Of a stretch of 64,000 nt of DNA, positions 18,304-28,355 are shown piece after piece. This stretch comes from Caulifigura coniformis (lineage in GTDB: Bacteria; Planctomycetota; Planctomycetia; Planctomycetales; Planctomycetaceae), in the NCBI RefSeq assembly GCF_007745175.1, contig NZ_CP036271.1:5654314-5718313 (forward strand), in the 5' to 3' direction. The notes under the pieces were generated by a model, which saw only the letters and a program-made list of their open reading frames with translations, had not been told where the DNA came from and did not search any database. The translations under genes and the position numbers were made by a program. How positions within the stretch are numbered: position 1 is the first letter of the stretch; every line of letters starts with the position of its first letter.

Positions 18304-19230
18304 ATGTCTGCCAATCGGCCGTTTCACGGCATCATCCCTCCTCTCGTTACGCCGCTGATCGATCGCGACACTCTCGATATCGCCGGCCTCGAGTCGCTCG
18401 TCGAACACGTGGTCGGCGGCGGCGTGCACGGCCTGTTCATCCTCGGAACAACCGGCGAGGCCCCCAGCCTGAGCTATCAGCTTCGCTGGGACCTGATCGA
18501 CCGCGTGACCAAGCTCGTGCGCGGGCGGGTCCCGGTGCTCGTCGGAATTACCGACACCTCGTTTGTCGAATCCGTCAACGTGGCCGTGCATGCGGCCGAG
18601 TGCGGCGCCAGCGCCGTCGTCCTGGCGACGCCGTATTACTTCCCGGCCGGGCAGACGGAACTGACCGGCTACATCGAGAACATCGTCGAGAAGCTCCCGC
18701 TTCCGCTCGTGCTCTACAACATGCCCTCGCTGACGAAGGTGTGGTTCGAGATCGAGACCCTCCGGAAACTGGCCGCCCTCAACCAGATCATCGGCATCAA
18801 GGATTCCAGCGGCGACCTGGCCTATTTCGAACAGTTGATGACGCTCCGGAACGAACGGCCAGACTGGTCGATCATGATGGGCCCCGAGGCGCTGCTGCCC
18901 GAATCGATGGCCCTCGGCGGAGACGGCGGAGTGACGGGTGGAGCGAATGCGTTCCCGCGGCTGTTCGTCGACTGTTACGACGCCTGCGTCGCGGGCGATG
19001 CGGCCAAGCGCGAGAAGTGCACGAAGACGATCAACGACTTTCAGAATGTCTATGACATCGGGAAGTACGCGTCGCGGCATATCAAGGCGACGAAGTGCGC
19101 GCTGTCGCTGATGGGGATCTGCGACGACTTCATGGCGGAGCCGTTCCACCGCTTTCTCGCGCCGGAGCGGGCCCGCGTTCGCGAAATCCTCGAATCGCTC
19201 GACAACTCCGTGGAGATCAAACGGCCATGA
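18304..19230 (+). CDS. DapA/NanA-family class I aldolase (dihydrodipicolinate synthase superfamily)
   Basis: 308 residues, TIM-barrel. Schiff-base Lys166 ([10 protein letters not shown]) and Tyr138 (LVLYNMP) are present, with the GTTGE phosphate/carboxylate loop (48-52). Family members include dihydrodipicolinate synthase, N-acetylneuraminate lyase and keto-deoxy sugar-acid aldolases. The neighbours (MFS transporter upstream, sialidase downstream) favour a catabolic lyase acting on sialic or keto-deoxy acids rather than lysine synthesis. Its stop overlaps the start of the FG-GAP gene by four bases, so they are cotranslated. Confidence 0.85.
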   Translation: MSANRPFHGIIPPLVTPLIDRDTLDIAGLESLVEHVVGGGVHGLFILGTTGEAPSLSYQLRWDLIDRVTKLVRGRVPVLVGITDTSFVESVNVAVHAAECGASAVVLATPYYFPAGQTELTGYIENIVEKLPLPLVLYNMPSLTKVWFEIETLRKLAALNQIIGIKDSSGDLAYFEQLMTLRNERPDWSIMMGPEALLPESMALGGDGGVTGGANAFPRLFVDCYDACVAGDAAKREKCTKTINDFQNVYDIGKYASRHIKATKCALSLMGICDDFMAEPFHRFLAPERARVREILESLDNSVEIKRP

Positions 19231-21320
19231 CCGATGCCTGCACGACTCGCATTCGCCGGACGACCAAGAATCGGAAGAGGGAGGCCTGGCTCCCCGGCCT
19301 GCTGGTCTTCGCAGCCTGCGTCACGATGCTGGAGAGTGCGGCATCCGCTCAGTCGCTCGAGCAGCTGAAATACAATCAGCCCGGCCTCGCGGTGGACCTC
19401 GGCGTCGGCCTCTGGGCCTGGCCGGTTCCGTGCGATGCCGACGGCGATGGCGACTTCGATCTCATTGTGTCGTGTCCCGACAAGCCGTCGAACGGCGTCT
19501 ACCTATTTGAAAACAGCAGCGGCGACACGAAGACGAACAAGCTTCCGGTGTTCAGGCCGGCCCGCCGGCTGAGCTCGACGCTGCACTACGTGATGCCCAG
19601 CTACGTCGATGGCGGCCTGCGGGTGATGACACCCGGAATCGAGTACAGGAACTTCATGACCGTCGGACTCGCCGAGCCGACGAAGCTGCCGATCGCGGCC
19701 AAGTTCTACAAGCCCGAGGGGAAGCAGCCCAAAGGCCCGAAGATGCGTCACAACCAATGGCGTTACGTGGACTATGACGGAGATGGCGCGCTCGATCTCG
19801 TGACCGGCATCGAAGACTGGTCGTACTACGGCTGGGATGACGCCTGGAACTCCAAAGGTGAATGGCAGAACGGCCCCCTGCACGGGTTCGTCATTCTCCA
19901 TCGCAACGCGGGGACGACGGCCGAGCCGAAGTACGAACAGCCCGTGAAGCTCGAGGCCGCCGGCAAACCGATCGATACCTTCGGTTGCCCCTCCCCGAAT
20001 TTTGAAGACTTCGATGGCGACGGCGATCTCGATCTTCTGTGCGGCGAATTCCTCGATGGCTTCACCTACTTCGAGAACATCGGAACGCGGACTGCCCCGA
20101 AGTTCGCTGCGGGGGGGGCGGTAACGAATGACAACGGCGCGCGCCTGGCCATGGATTTGGAGATGATTGTTCCCGTGGCGTTCGACTGGGATCGCGACGG
20201 GGACTTCGACCTGATCGTCGGCGATGAAGATGGACGGGTGGCGTTCATCGAGAATGTGACGGATGGCCGCGGCCGCCTGGGAGGAGCGAAAGCGGCTTCG
20301 AATGCCGGTGGAAACCTCGTCGCGTCCGCGGCGGGCGCCCCGGTTTTCAAAGATCCGGTTTACTTCCAGCAGGTGGCCGATTCTCTCAAATGCGGCGCTC
20401 TCGCCACGCCGGTCGGATGCGACTGGGACGGCGATGGAGACATCGACATCGTTTCCGGCAACACGGCCGGTTACATCGAGTTCTTCGAGAACCTCAGCGG
20501 ACCGAAGGTGGAAGCGCCGCAGTGGGCTGCTCCCGTGCGACTCGAAGCGGATGGCAGGACGTTCCGCGTGATGGCGGGGCCGAATGGGAGCATCCAGGGG
20601 CCTGCTGAAGCGAAATGGGGTTACACAACCCTCAATGTCGCCGACTGGGATCACGACGGCCTGCCCGACATCGTGTTCAACTCGATCTGGGGCAAAGTGC
20701 AGTGGCTGAAGAATGTCGGAACTCGGACGGCCCCAAAGCTCGCCGCCCCGAAAACGATTGAGGTCGAATGGACCGGATCCACGCCGAAGCCGGCGTGGAT
20801 GTGGTGGACGCCTGAGGGCAAAGAACTTGTGACGCAGTGGCGCACGACCCCCGTCGTTCACGATTTCACCGGCGACGGCCTGGTCGACCTCGCGATGCTC
20901 GATGTCGAAGGAACGCTCGTGCTCTTCGAACGGGCGAAGCAGGACGGCAAAACGGTTCTGCTGCCGCCGCGGAGGGCATTCGTCGATGAGAAAGGCGAGC
21001 CGTTGAAGCTGAATTCGAAGACGGCCGGTGGGAGCGGCCGGCGCAAGCTGTGCGTCACCGACTGGGATGGCGACGGGAAGTTCGACTTCCTGCTCAACAG
21101 CTCCAACGCCGACTTCCTGCAGCAGACCGGATTCAAGGACGGAGTCTGGACGTTCAGGAATGCCGGAACGCTGGCGAAGAAGAACATTGAAGGTCACGAC
21201 GTCAGCCCTGCCGTCGTCGACTTCGACGGCAATGGGATTCCCGATTTTCTCGGCGGCGCAGAAGACGGCCGGTTCTACGTGATGAAGAATCCGCGGACGG
21301 CAGGCGAAGCCGGCAAATAA
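19227..21320 (+). CDS. Secreted FG-GAP/VCBS repeat protein
   Basis: 697 residues. After a basic N-terminus, a hydrophobic segment ending ESAASAQ is a signal peptide. The mature chain carries nine copies of a Ca2+-binding DxDxDGxxD type loop, for example [34 protein letters not shown] and [11 protein letters not shown], the pattern of FG-GAP beta-propeller blades. Such proteins are exported and bind ligands or glycans. It overlaps the upstream lyase (ATGA) and precedes the sialidase by 112 bases, suggesting a surface role in handling the same polysaccharide. Confidence 0.88.
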   Translation: MTDACTTRIRRTTKNRKREAWLPGLLVFAACVTMLESAASAQSLEQLKYNQPGLAVDLGVGLWAWPVPCDADGDGDFDLIVSCPDKPSNGVYLFENSSGDTKTNKLPVFRPARRLSSTLHYVMPSYVDGGLRVMTPGIEYRNFMTVGLAEPTKLPIAAKFYKPEGKQPKGPKMRHNQWRYVDYDGDGALDLVTGIEDWSYYGWDDAWNSKGEWQNGPLHGFVILHRNAGTTAEPKYEQPVKLEAAGKPIDTFGCPSPNFEDFDGDGDLDLLCGEFLDGFTYFENIGTRTAPKFAAGGAVTNDNGARLAMDLEMIVPVAFDWDRDGDFDLIVGDEDGRVAFIENVTDGRGRLGGAKAASNAGGNLVASAAGAPVFKDPVYFQQVADSLKCGALATPVGCDWDGDGDIDIVSGNTAGYIEFFENLSGPKVEAPQWAAPVRLEADGRTFRVMAGPNGSIQGPAEAKWGYTTLNVADWDHDGLPDIVFNSIWGKVQWLKNVGTRTAPKLAAPKTIEVEWTGSTPKPAWMWWTPEGKELVTQWRTTPVVHDFTGDGLVDLAMLDVEGTLVLFERAKQDGKTVLLPPRRAFVDEKGEPLKLNSKTAGGSGRRKLCVTDWDGDGKFDFLLNSSNADFLQQTGFKDGVWTFRNAGTLAKKNIEGHDVSPAVVDFDGNGIPDFLGGAEDGRFYVMKNPRTAGEAGK

Positions 21321-21432
21321 GCTCGTCGGTCCGGCAGTGCCGGCCGCACGCTCGGTCGAGGGAATTTCCTCGGGGCCCGGGCGTCTGAGTCTCTCGGTGG
21401 TTCAGTATTCCAAGTCCAATGGAGCCTCGCTG

Positions 21433-22482
21433 ATGATCCGCCTGCTTGCTCTCTCGGTGATCCTCGTTTCCATGCCGGCGCTGGCCGCGGACCCGGTGCT
21501 GAAATCGGAGTTCATCTACGAGACCGCCCCGTTTCCGAGTTGCCACGCGTCGACGATCGTCGAATCGAAGAACGGGCTCGTCACGTCGTGGTTCGGTGGG
21601 ACCGACGAAGGCGAGAAGGACGTTGGAATCTGGGTGTCGCTTCTGAAAGACGGCCAGTGGACCGCGCCGGTCGAAGTCGCGAACGGAATTCAGGACGGCG
21701 GGGAACGTCACCCGTGCTGGAACCCGGTTCTGTTTCAGCCGAAGCAGGGGCCGCTGATGCTGTTCTACAAGGTTGGGCCGTCTCCCAGCACCTGGTGGGG
21801 CATGGTGCGGACGAGCGCGGACGGCGGAGAGACCTGGAGCGAGGCCGCACGTCTACCGGGGAAGATTCTCGGACCGATCAAGAACAAGCCGATCGAACTG
21901 GATGACGGCACGATCCTCTCGGGCAGCAGCACCGAGGGACTCAGCCCGCCGCCGGAGTGGCAGCTGCACATGGAACGCAGTACCGACGGCGGAAAGACAT
22001 GGACGTTCATCAAAGTGCCGACGACGGTCGATGGCCCGTCGTCGATTCAGGCGAGCCTCCTGAAACACACGGATGGATCGCTGCAGGCGATCGGCCGCAC
22101 GCGTTCGAAGAAGCTGTTCACGACCACGTCGAAGGATCAGGGTTTGACCTGGTCGCCCGTCGCTTTGACCGAGCTGCCGAATCCGAGCTCGGGAACCGAC
22201 GCTGTCAGTCTTCGTGATGGTCGGCATCTGCTGGTTTACAACCACGTCCCCAAGGGGCGCACGCCGCTGAATATCGCGCTGTCGAAGGACGGCCAGCAGT
22301 GGGAGGCGGCGCTCGTGCTGGAGTCGGAGCCAGGGGAATACAGCTATCCGGCGGTGATCCAGACGGCGGACGGGCTCGTGCATGTCACCTACACCTGGAA
22401 GCGCAAAAAGATCCGCCACGTCGTTCTCGACCCCTCGAAACTGCAGGGGAAGGCGATTGTGAAGGGCGAATGGCCGAAGTGA
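21433..22482 (+). CDS. Exported BNR-repeat sialidase-family glycosidase
   Basis: 349 residues from the ATG that begins a signal peptide (MIRLLALSVILVSMPALAA-D). The mature protein has SxDxGxTW Asp-box repeats (TSADGGETWSEA, STDGGKTWTF, SKDQGLTWSP), the start ETAPFPSCHASTIVE and SWFGGTDEG. This is the six-bladed propeller of exo-alpha-sialidases, but many planctomycete members have unproven substrates. The frame extends upstream to 21337, without signal-peptide character. It ends the run that began with the MFS transporter. Confidence 0.82.
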   Translation: MIRLLALSVILVSMPALAADPVLKSEFIYETAPFPSCHASTIVESKNGLVTSWFGGTDEGEKDVGIWVSLLKDGQWTAPVEVANGIQDGGERHPCWNPVLFQPKQGPLMLFYKVGPSPSTWWGMVRTSADGGETWSEAARLPGKILGPIKNKPIELDDGTILSGSSTEGLSPPPEWQLHMERSTDGGKTWTFIKVPTTVDGPSSIQASLLKHTDGSLQAIGRTRSKKLFTTTSKDQGLTWSPVALTELPNPSSGTDAVSLRDGRHLLVYNHVPKGRTPLNIALSKDGQQWEAALVLESEPGEYSYPAVIQTADGLVHVTYTWKRKKIRHVVLDPSKLQGKAIVKGEWPK

Positions 22483-22644
22483 ATCGGGCCGGCTGAACGT
22501 CGATGGCGGCCGCGCAACCGGCGCGGTCGCGCCACACCGGCCCGTTTCAACGGGGCGGGGCCGTTCACGGCGAAACGGATCGAGTCCGCCTTTCCGTCGA
22601 GACGATTTCGCGAGCGGCAACCCCTCCCGCCCGCGTGAACGTCG

Positions 22645-23481
22645 ATGTCGTCCCTACCGGCGGAAAATTCGGCATTCGCTGCGCCGTCGGGCCTGATCGA
22701 CATCGGCGCTGGCGACTACTGGGATGAAGCCCGCAGGCCGCTGGCTTCCCTGCTGTTCCTCGCGCCGCTGCTGGTCGGCTACGAAGCGGCGGTGATCAGC
22801 CTGTCTGGAACCGCAGGGCTGCGGAATGGCGCGGACGCGTGGATGCGGGGCTGGCTGGTCGGGCTGGGACTGCAGTTCCCGTGGGTCCTCCCGGCGATTG
22901 TCAGCCTGACGCTCCTTGTCTGGCATTGGCTGAAACGGGACGCGGCCGCGTTCCAGGTGTCGACGTTTCTGGGCATGCTGGGTGAAAGCCTGCTGTTCGC
23001 GCTGGTGCTGATTCTGTCGGGACAGGCGCTCCACTCGCTGATGGGGGAGCCGATTCCGACGGCGACGATCGCGCAGTGGCGCATCTCCCCGATGCAGATG
23101 CGGGTGATTTCGTCGGTCGGAGCCGGGCTGTACGAGGAGTTCCTGTTCCGCCTGCTGCTGGTTCCCTGCCTGCTGGCCATCGCGCTGCCGGTCGTGCGGA
23201 AGGCGACCCCGGCGGCGGTCATCGCGGTTGCCGTTTCGAGCATCATTTTCTCGGCCGCACACTACCTGCCTGCTGACGCCAGTGCCGTGTCACTGGTGGC
23301 ATACGGTGAGGCGCTCGAGTCGGTCTGGCATCAGCCGACCCTGTGGTATGGCTTTCTCTTCCGCGGATTGGCCGGGGCCGCCTTCGGGACTCTGTTCGTC
23401 CTCCGCGGGTTCGGCGTGACTGTCGGCAGCCACGCCTTCTATGACGTGCTGGTTGGATTCATGGCGTCGCTGACGGCCTGA
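22645..23481 (+). CDS. CPBP-family intramembrane metalloprotease
   Basis: 278 residues, six to eight membrane helices. The motifs of the CAAX-protease/bacteriocin-processing family are seen: E164-E165-x3-R169 (LYEEFLFR), H206 (FSAAHYL) and a C-terminal GSHAFYD. It probably cleaves a membrane or prenylated/processed peptide within the inner membrane; no substrate gene is evident. The start MSSLPAENSA has no strong ribosome site. It is separated from the sialidase by about 160 bases. Confidence 0.87.
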   Translation: MSSLPAENSAFAAPSGLIDIGAGDYWDEARRPLASLLFLAPLLVGYEAAVISLSGTAGLRNGADAWMRGWLVGLGLQFPWVLPAIVSLTLLVWHWLKRDAAAFQVSTFLGMLGESLLFALVLILSGQALHSLMGEPIPTATIAQWRISPMQMRVISSVGAGLYEEFLFRLLLVPCLLAIALPVVRKATPAAVIAVAVSSIIFSAAHYLPADASAVSLVAYGEALESVWHQPTLWYGFLFRGLAGAAFGTLFVLRGFGVTVGSHAFYDVLVGFMASLTA

Positions 23482-23617
23482 ACGCCGCGTTTTCTCTTGA
23501 GCGCCGCGCGGATTTTGGGGATAGGCCGCGCGCAGAAGGGTGCGACACTGAACAAATGGAGCGCAGGCGCGATCCGGCCTGTCGCGAACACATTCGCACG
23601 ACGCAGGAGGAGATGTG

Positions 23618-24079
23618 ATGCAGCGACGACATTTCATGGCCGCGGCGGGAGCGGGGATTGCCGGCGCCGTCACCAACGCCGCCATCGCGCAATCGGCCCC
23701 TGAAAAGAAGCCGGAGGACGACGAGCATTCCGAGTCGCCCATGGATGAGTGCGCCGACGAATGTTACGACTGCGCGCAGGAATGCGATTCCTGCGCGGCA
23801 CATTGCGCGGACATGCTTGCAAAGGGTATGAAGGATCACCTGAATACCCTGCGATCCTGCATCGACTGCGCCGATATCTGCCGCTCGGCCGGGGCCGCGG
23901 CGAGTCGGCACGGCGTTTATTCGGCCGCCATCTGCAAGGCGTGCGCGGAAGTGTGCGAGGCCTGCGCGGCGGCCTGCGAGAAGCACAAGGACGACGCGCG
24001 GATGGCGAAGTGCGCCAAGGCGTGTCGCGAATGCGCGAAGGAATGCAAGGCAATGGTGGCCCACGCAGCGCACGCGTGA
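23618..24079 (+). CDS. Exported Cys-rich four-helix copper-storage-like protein (Csp/DUF326)
   Basis: 153 residues. A twin-arginine leader (RRHFMAAAGAGIAGA) ends near IAQS, followed by an acidic linker and four helices with 18 cysteines, many in CxxxC steps (ADECYDCAQECDSCAAHC, SCIDCADIC, CKACAEVCEACAAAC, KCAKACRECAKEC). This matches Csp copper-storage proteins, whose bundle core binds many Cu(I) ions. The Tat leader fits a folded, exported Csp1-type protein. The ATG at 23618 is preferred over an adjacent GTG at 23615; AGGAGGAG precedes it. No copper ATPase is adjacent. Confidence 0.9.
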   Translation: MQRRHFMAAAGAGIAGAVTNAAIAQSAPEKKPEDDEHSESPMDECADECYDCAQECDSCAAHCADMLAKGMKDHLNTLRSCIDCADICRSAGAAASRHGVYSAAICKACAEVCEACAAACEKHKDDARMAKCAKACRECAKECKAMVAHAAHA

Positions 24080-24181
24080 GACGCGCCGCGATTCAGGGCG
24101 GCCGCTGAGTTTTGTCCCCGTCCGCGTTACAATTCGGGCTGAACTTTCTCTCCGAATTGAACGCGGTCGAGGCGAAACGGA

Positions 24182-25615
24182 ATGAATTGTCAGGCCCGCC
24201 AGCATGCCGGATTGCCGCCGGAACTCGTTGCGCGCCGCTGGTTCCTGAAGGACTGCGGTGTGGGGCTCGGGACGCTGGCGCTGGCCGACCTGATGCGCGA
24301 CCGCTCCCTCGCGGTCGCCGGGACCGCCGATCCACTCGCGCCCAAACGGCCGCATCATCCGCCGAAGGCGAAGCGGGTCATTTTCCTGTTCATGGCCGGT
24401 GCGCCGAGTCACCTCGAGCTGTTCGACTACAAGCCGAAGCTCGCGGAACTCGATGGTCAGCTCCCGCCGAAGGAACTGCTCGAAGGCTACCGGGCGGCGT
24501 TCATCAACCCGAATTCCAAGCTGCTCGGGCCGAAGTTCAAGTTTGCGAAGCATGGGCAGTCCGGGGCCGAGCTCTCGGAACTACTGCCGCATACGGCCCA
24601 GATCGTGGATGACATTACGATCGTGAAGTCGATGGCGACGGATGCGTTCAACCACGCACCGGCCCAGCTGATGATGAACACGGGCTCGCAGCAGTTCGGC
24701 CGGCCGAGTTCCGGGGCGTGGACGCTGTATGGCCTGGGGAGTGAAGCCCGCGACCTGCCGGGCTTCGTCGTCTTCAGCACGGGGAAGAAGGGCCCGAGCG
24801 CCGGCAACAGCAACTGGGGGAGCGGGTTCCTGCCGACGGTCTATTCGGGCGTGCAGTTCCGCGGGGCAGGGGACCCGGTGCTGTACCTGTCGAATCCCCG
24901 TGGCGTCGACGACCGGGCGCAGCGCGAGTCACTCGATGCGATTCGTCAGCTCAACGAGATCAAGCTCGGGGCCGTGGGCGATCCCGAGATCGCGACGCGC
25001 ATCGCGTCGTTCGAGATGGCGTACCGGATGCAAGCGAGTGCTCCGGACGTGATGGATATCTCCAAGGAGCCGAAGCACATCCAGGAGATGTATGGGGCCG
25101 AGCCGGGGAAGGCGTCGTTCGCGAATTCGTGCCTGCTTGCCCGGCGGCTTGTCGAGCGGGGCGTGCGGTTCGTCCAGCTGTTCCACGAGGCGTGGGACCA
25201 GCACGGGAACCTCACCAAGGACCTTCGGGCCAACTGCGAGGACACCGACCAGGCGTGCGCCGCTCTCGTCAAAGACCTGAAGCAGCGGGGAATGCTCGAA
25301 GACACGCTCGTGATCTGGGGTGGAGAGTTCGGTCGGACGCCGATGGTGCAGGGGGGGAACGACGGACGGGACCATCATCCGAACGCCTTCACGATGTGGT
25401 TCGCCGGCGGCGGCATGAAGCCCGGCATCACCATCGGTGAGAGCGATGAACTGGGCTTCAATGCCACAACGGATCGGGTCCACGTCCACGACCTGAACGC
25501 GACGCTGCTGCACCTTCTGGGGTTCGATCATACGCAGCTGACGTTCAAGTTCCAGGGGCGGCCGTTCCGGCTGACGGACGTGCATGGGGAGGTCGTCCAC
25601 AAGATCCTGGCGTGA
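24182..25615 (+). CDS. DUF1501 protein with Tat signal
   Basis: 477 residues. The N-terminus holds [20 protein letters not shown], a twin-arginine leader. The rest is the DUF1501 fold, related to alkaline-phosphatase/sulfatase enzymes: [21 protein letters not shown], a [13 protein letters not shown] strip, [15 protein letters not shown] and GRDHHPNAF with the metal-type histidines. In Planctomycetes it normally pairs with a large secreted DUF1553/DUF1549 cytochrome-like protein; none is adjacent here. Function is unproven; a periplasmic esterase/sulfatase-like role is inferred. Confidence 0.9.
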   Translation: MNCQARQHAGLPPELVARRWFLKDCGVGLGTLALADLMRDRSLAVAGTADPLAPKRPHHPPKAKRVIFLFMAGAPSHLELFDYKPKLAELDGQLPPKELLEGYRAAFINPNSKLLGPKFKFAKHGQSGAELSELLPHTAQIVDDITIVKSMATDAFNHAPAQLMMNTGSQQFGRPSSGAWTLYGLGSEARDLPGFVVFSTGKKGPSAGNSNWGSGFLPTVYSGVQFRGAGDPVLYLSNPRGVDDRAQRESLDAIRQLNEIKLGAVGDPEIATRIASFEMAYRMQASAPDVMDISKEPKHIQEMYGAEPGKASFANSCLLARRLVERGVRFVQLFHEAWDQHGNLTKDLRANCEDTDQACAALVKDLKQRGMLEDTLVIWGGEFGRTPMVQGGNDGRDHHPNAFTMWFAGGGMKPGITIGESDELGFNATTDRVHVHDLNATLLHLLGFDHTQLTFKFQGRPFRLTDVHGEVVHKILA

Positions 25616-25644
25616 CCGCAGGAGTCCCTGCCCGCAGGAGTCCC
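25616..25644 (+). repeat. Short direct repeat after the DUF1501 gene
   Basis: CCGCAGGAGTCCC occurs twice, at 25616-25628 and 25632-25644, a 16-base period starting at the stop of the DUF1501 gene. The following 215 bases before recQ contain only a GC-rich imperfect inverted segment (CAGCCGGCTGACGCCGGCCG near 25729) and no gene. Confidence 0.6.
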
Positions 25645-25859
25645 GCCTTCAGGGGGCCCTGTCTGCAGTGCGGGGCATCTCGGATGAAGGCCGCGATCCT
25701 GCCCGGAAGCCGAGCTGTTCAATGCGGCACAGCCGGCTGACGCCGGCCGCTCGCCAGCCCAATGTGAAATCAACTCCTTCTGTGTTGGACTCGTCCGGCC
25801 CGCTTTGCCCTCTCCTCTGAACAAATTATCATCAGCCCGTCCTTACCCTTCGGCTGCTG

Positions 25860-28031
25860 ATGTCTGACCTGCTCGCTCCGCTCAAAACGAACCTTCTGAA
25901 ATTCTGGGGCTATTCCGAGTTTCGTCCGCTGCAGGCGGAAGCGATGTCGGCCGTGCTCGAGCACCGCGATTCGCTGGTCGTTTTGCCGACGGGCGGAGGG
26001 AAATCACTCTGCTTCCAGGCGCCGGCCGTCACGATGGATGGCTGCGCGATCGTCATCTCGCCGCTCATTTCGCTGATGAAGGACCAGGTCGACAGCCTTC
26101 AGAGCTGCGGCGTCGAAGCGGGCTTCCTCAACAGCACGCAGTCGATGGAGGAGCGCCGCCAGGTGCGCCGCGACTTCCAGGACGGTCGGCTCAAGCTGCT
26201 CTACCTCGCGCCGGAGCGCATCCGCTCGGAGGATGGATACCGTCTGCTGGCCGACGGAAACATTTCCTTCTTCGCCATCGATGAGGCCCACTGCGTGAGC
26301 ATGTGGGGGCACGACTTCCGGCCCGAGTACCGGGAGTTGCGGACGATCCGCGAGCATTGTCCGAATGTGGCGATCCATGCGTACACGGCGACGGCCACTG
26401 AGCAGGTCCGCAACGACATTGCCGAGCAGCTGAACCTGCAGGATCCCGAGATGCAGGTGGGGAGCTTCGACCGGCCGAACCTGGCGTACACGGTCGCGAA
26501 GCGGGGCAAGGGAAAAGGGCGCGAGCAGATCTTCGAAGTGCTGAACCGGTACCGGAAAGAATCGGGCGTCATCTACTGCCTGAGCCGGAAGGAAGTCGAA
26601 GCGCTGAGCACGGAACTGAATATCGCCGGCTTCAGCGCACGGCCTTATCACGCCGGGCTCGATGCGGACGTGCGGCAGAAGAACCAGGATGCCTTCATCA
26701 ACGACCGCGTGAAAACGATCGTCGCCACGGTCGCGTTCGGGATGGGGATCGACAAATCGAACGTGCGGTATGTGATCCACGCGGCGCTGCCGGCGTCCCT
26801 GGAGAACTACCAGCAGGAGAGCGGCCGGGCGGGACGTGACGGTCTGCCGGCCGAGTGCGTTCTGCTCTACTCTGGCGCGGATGTCACGTTGTGGCAGCAG
26901 CGGATCAACGACCAGCCGGACACGGCACAGCCGCATTCCCGAAGGCTGCTGACGCAACTGCTCGGGTACTGCGAATCGCCGGTCTGCCGTCATCGCAGCC
27001 TGGTGCGATATTTTGGCCAGGACCTGGAGGCGGACTGTGGAACACAGTGCGACCGCTGCACGACGGAACAGGTGGACGTGCCCGACGCGCTGATTGTCGC
27101 GCAGAAGATTCTTTCGTCGATCCATCGCCAGGGGCAGCGTTTCGGCGCGACCTACACGGTGCAGGTGCTGCGCGGGATCGAAGATGCGCGAATCAAGGAG
27201 AACGGCCACGCGGACCTGTCGACGTTCGGGCTGCTCAAGGATCACTCGGAGGATCACGTGACGCGCTGGGTCGGCCAACTCGCCGGCCAGGGCTTCCTCG
27301 TGCGGGAAGGGGAGTACAGCGTCCTGAAGATTACTCCGCCGGGACGGAAAGTCCTGAAGGGGGAGGCGGAGGTGCGCCTGACGTTGCCGGCTGGCGGCCG
27401 ACGCGCGTCGTCGTCGGCCAAGAAAGAGGATGTTCCGATCGAGCATCCGGAGTTGTTTGAAGAACTGCGGAAGCTGCGAAAGTCGATCGCCGAAGCCCGC
27501 GCCGTTCCGCCGTATGTCATCTGCAGCGATGCGACGCTGAAGGCGATGACGCAGCTTCGGCCGTCGTCCCTGGAGTCGTTCGCAGGGGTGCCGGGGATCG
27601 GGTCTCACAAGAAGGCCGAGTTCGGGACGATGTTCGTCGACGCGATCGTGACGTGGTGTGTCCACAACCAGGTTCCCACGGATGCCGCTGCCCCGACGGC
27701 GGCCCCGCCCGCGCCGCCGCGCAGCCGGCCCCATGGGAGCTACCAGGCCGAGCGGATGTTTGCCGAAGGCCTGAGCATTGCAGAGGTCGCCGAGAAGATG
27801 GGGCGTGCAGCGAGCACCGTCAGCACTTACCTGAGCGACTACCTGACGTCGAAGAAGGTGACGGACTGCACCCCGTGGGTCAGTCAGCGGGACCGTCAGG
27901 ATGTCGAGGCGGCGATCGAAGTCATGGGGGCGCGGCCGCTGAAGCCGGTTTTCGACCATCTGCAGGGACGCATCGGCTACGACGCGATCCGGATCGTGGC
28001 GACCTGCTGGGAGAACCGGAATCGCGGGTGA
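25860..28031 (+). CDS. recQ: ATP-dependent DNA helicase RecQ
   Basis: 723 residues. Walker A is LPTGGGKSLCFQ (near 42-52) and the DExH box is IDEAHCVSMWGHDFRP (near 138). The helicase C domain has GMGIDKSNVRYVIH and QESGRAGRDG. The RQC zinc site uses CESPVCRHRSL...DCGTQCDRC, followed by a winged helix, an HRDC domain (about 530-600; LRPSSLESFAGVPGIG) and a C-terminal helix-turn-helix region (GLSIAEVAEKMGRAASTVSTYL) as in longer RecQ proteins. It unwinds 3'-5' in recombinational repair. ATG at 25860 directly precedes the conserved LKTNLLKFWGY. Confidence 0.96.
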   Translation: MSDLLAPLKTNLLKFWGYSEFRPLQAEAMSAVLEHRDSLVVLPTGGGKSLCFQAPAVTMDGCAIVISPLISLMKDQVDSLQSCGVEAGFLNSTQSMEERRQVRRDFQDGRLKLLYLAPERIRSEDGYRLLADGNISFFAIDEAHCVSMWGHDFRPEYRELRTIREHCPNVAIHAYTATATEQVRNDIAEQLNLQDPEMQVGSFDRPNLAYTVAKRGKGKGREQIFEVLNRYRKESGVIYCLSRKEVEALSTELNIAGFSARPYHAGLDADVRQKNQDAFINDRVKTIVATVAFGMGIDKSNVRYVIHAALPASLENYQQESGRAGRDGLPAECVLLYSGADVTLWQQRINDQPDTAQPHSRRLLTQLLGYCESPVCRHRSLVRYFGQDLEADCGTQCDRCTTEQVDVPDALIVAQKILSSIHRQGQRFGATYTVQVLRGIEDARIKENGHADLSTFGLLKDHSEDHVTRWVGQLAGQGFLVREGEYSVLKITPPGRKVLKGEAEVRLTLPAGGRRASSSAKKEDVPIEHPELFEELRKLRKSIAEARAVPPYVICSDATLKAMTQLRPSSLESFAGVPGIGSHKKAEFGTMFVDAIVTWCVHNQVPTDAAAPTAAPPAPPRSRPHGSYQAERMFAEGLSIAEVAEKMGRAASTVSTYLSDYLTSKKVTDCTPWVSQRDRQDVEAAIEVMGARPLKPVFDHLQGRIGYDAIRIVATCWENRNRG

Positions 28032-28355
28032 TCCTCGGGGGAAGACCCGAGAGAGTCCGTTGAGAGCGTGAGTCGCCTGTTCGGTCAGGAGCGTGGTCGC
28101 CCGGCGCGTCCTGAACATGGGACGGCCGTCCGCGGCTTGCTGTGCAGTCTCCGGCGCTGCAGTAAACTTCCTTCTTTCCCGCATAGCCGGTTCCCCTCGA
28201 GTGACTCATGGCCCGTTGGCCCGACAATTGGCGATCCAACGCGTTCATGCTTGTGGTATTGTTCGCCGTCTTTCCTGCCCTGTGCTGGCTGGCCATGCGC
28301 TGGGTCGGGGGACGCTGAACCGGTCCGAAGCATTCTTGAGAAAGCGATCCGCGTC
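28032..28355 (+). other. 324-base spacer between recQ and the DedA gene
   Basis: No gene supported. The DedA frame is open back to 28068, but this stretch translates to a Cys/Arg/Pro-rich sequence without similarity. The DedA promoter is presumably here; no clear -35/-10 pair was seen. Confidence 0.4.

Noticed and set aside
19503-21197. 564-residue leftward frame across the FG-GAP gene
   Set aside because: Antisense shadow; the rightward frame has nine clear Ca-binding repeats and a signal peptide.
26004-28184. 726-residue open frame antisense to recQ
   Set aside because: Arg/His-rich mirror of GC-biased recQ codons; recQ has complete motifs on the other strand.
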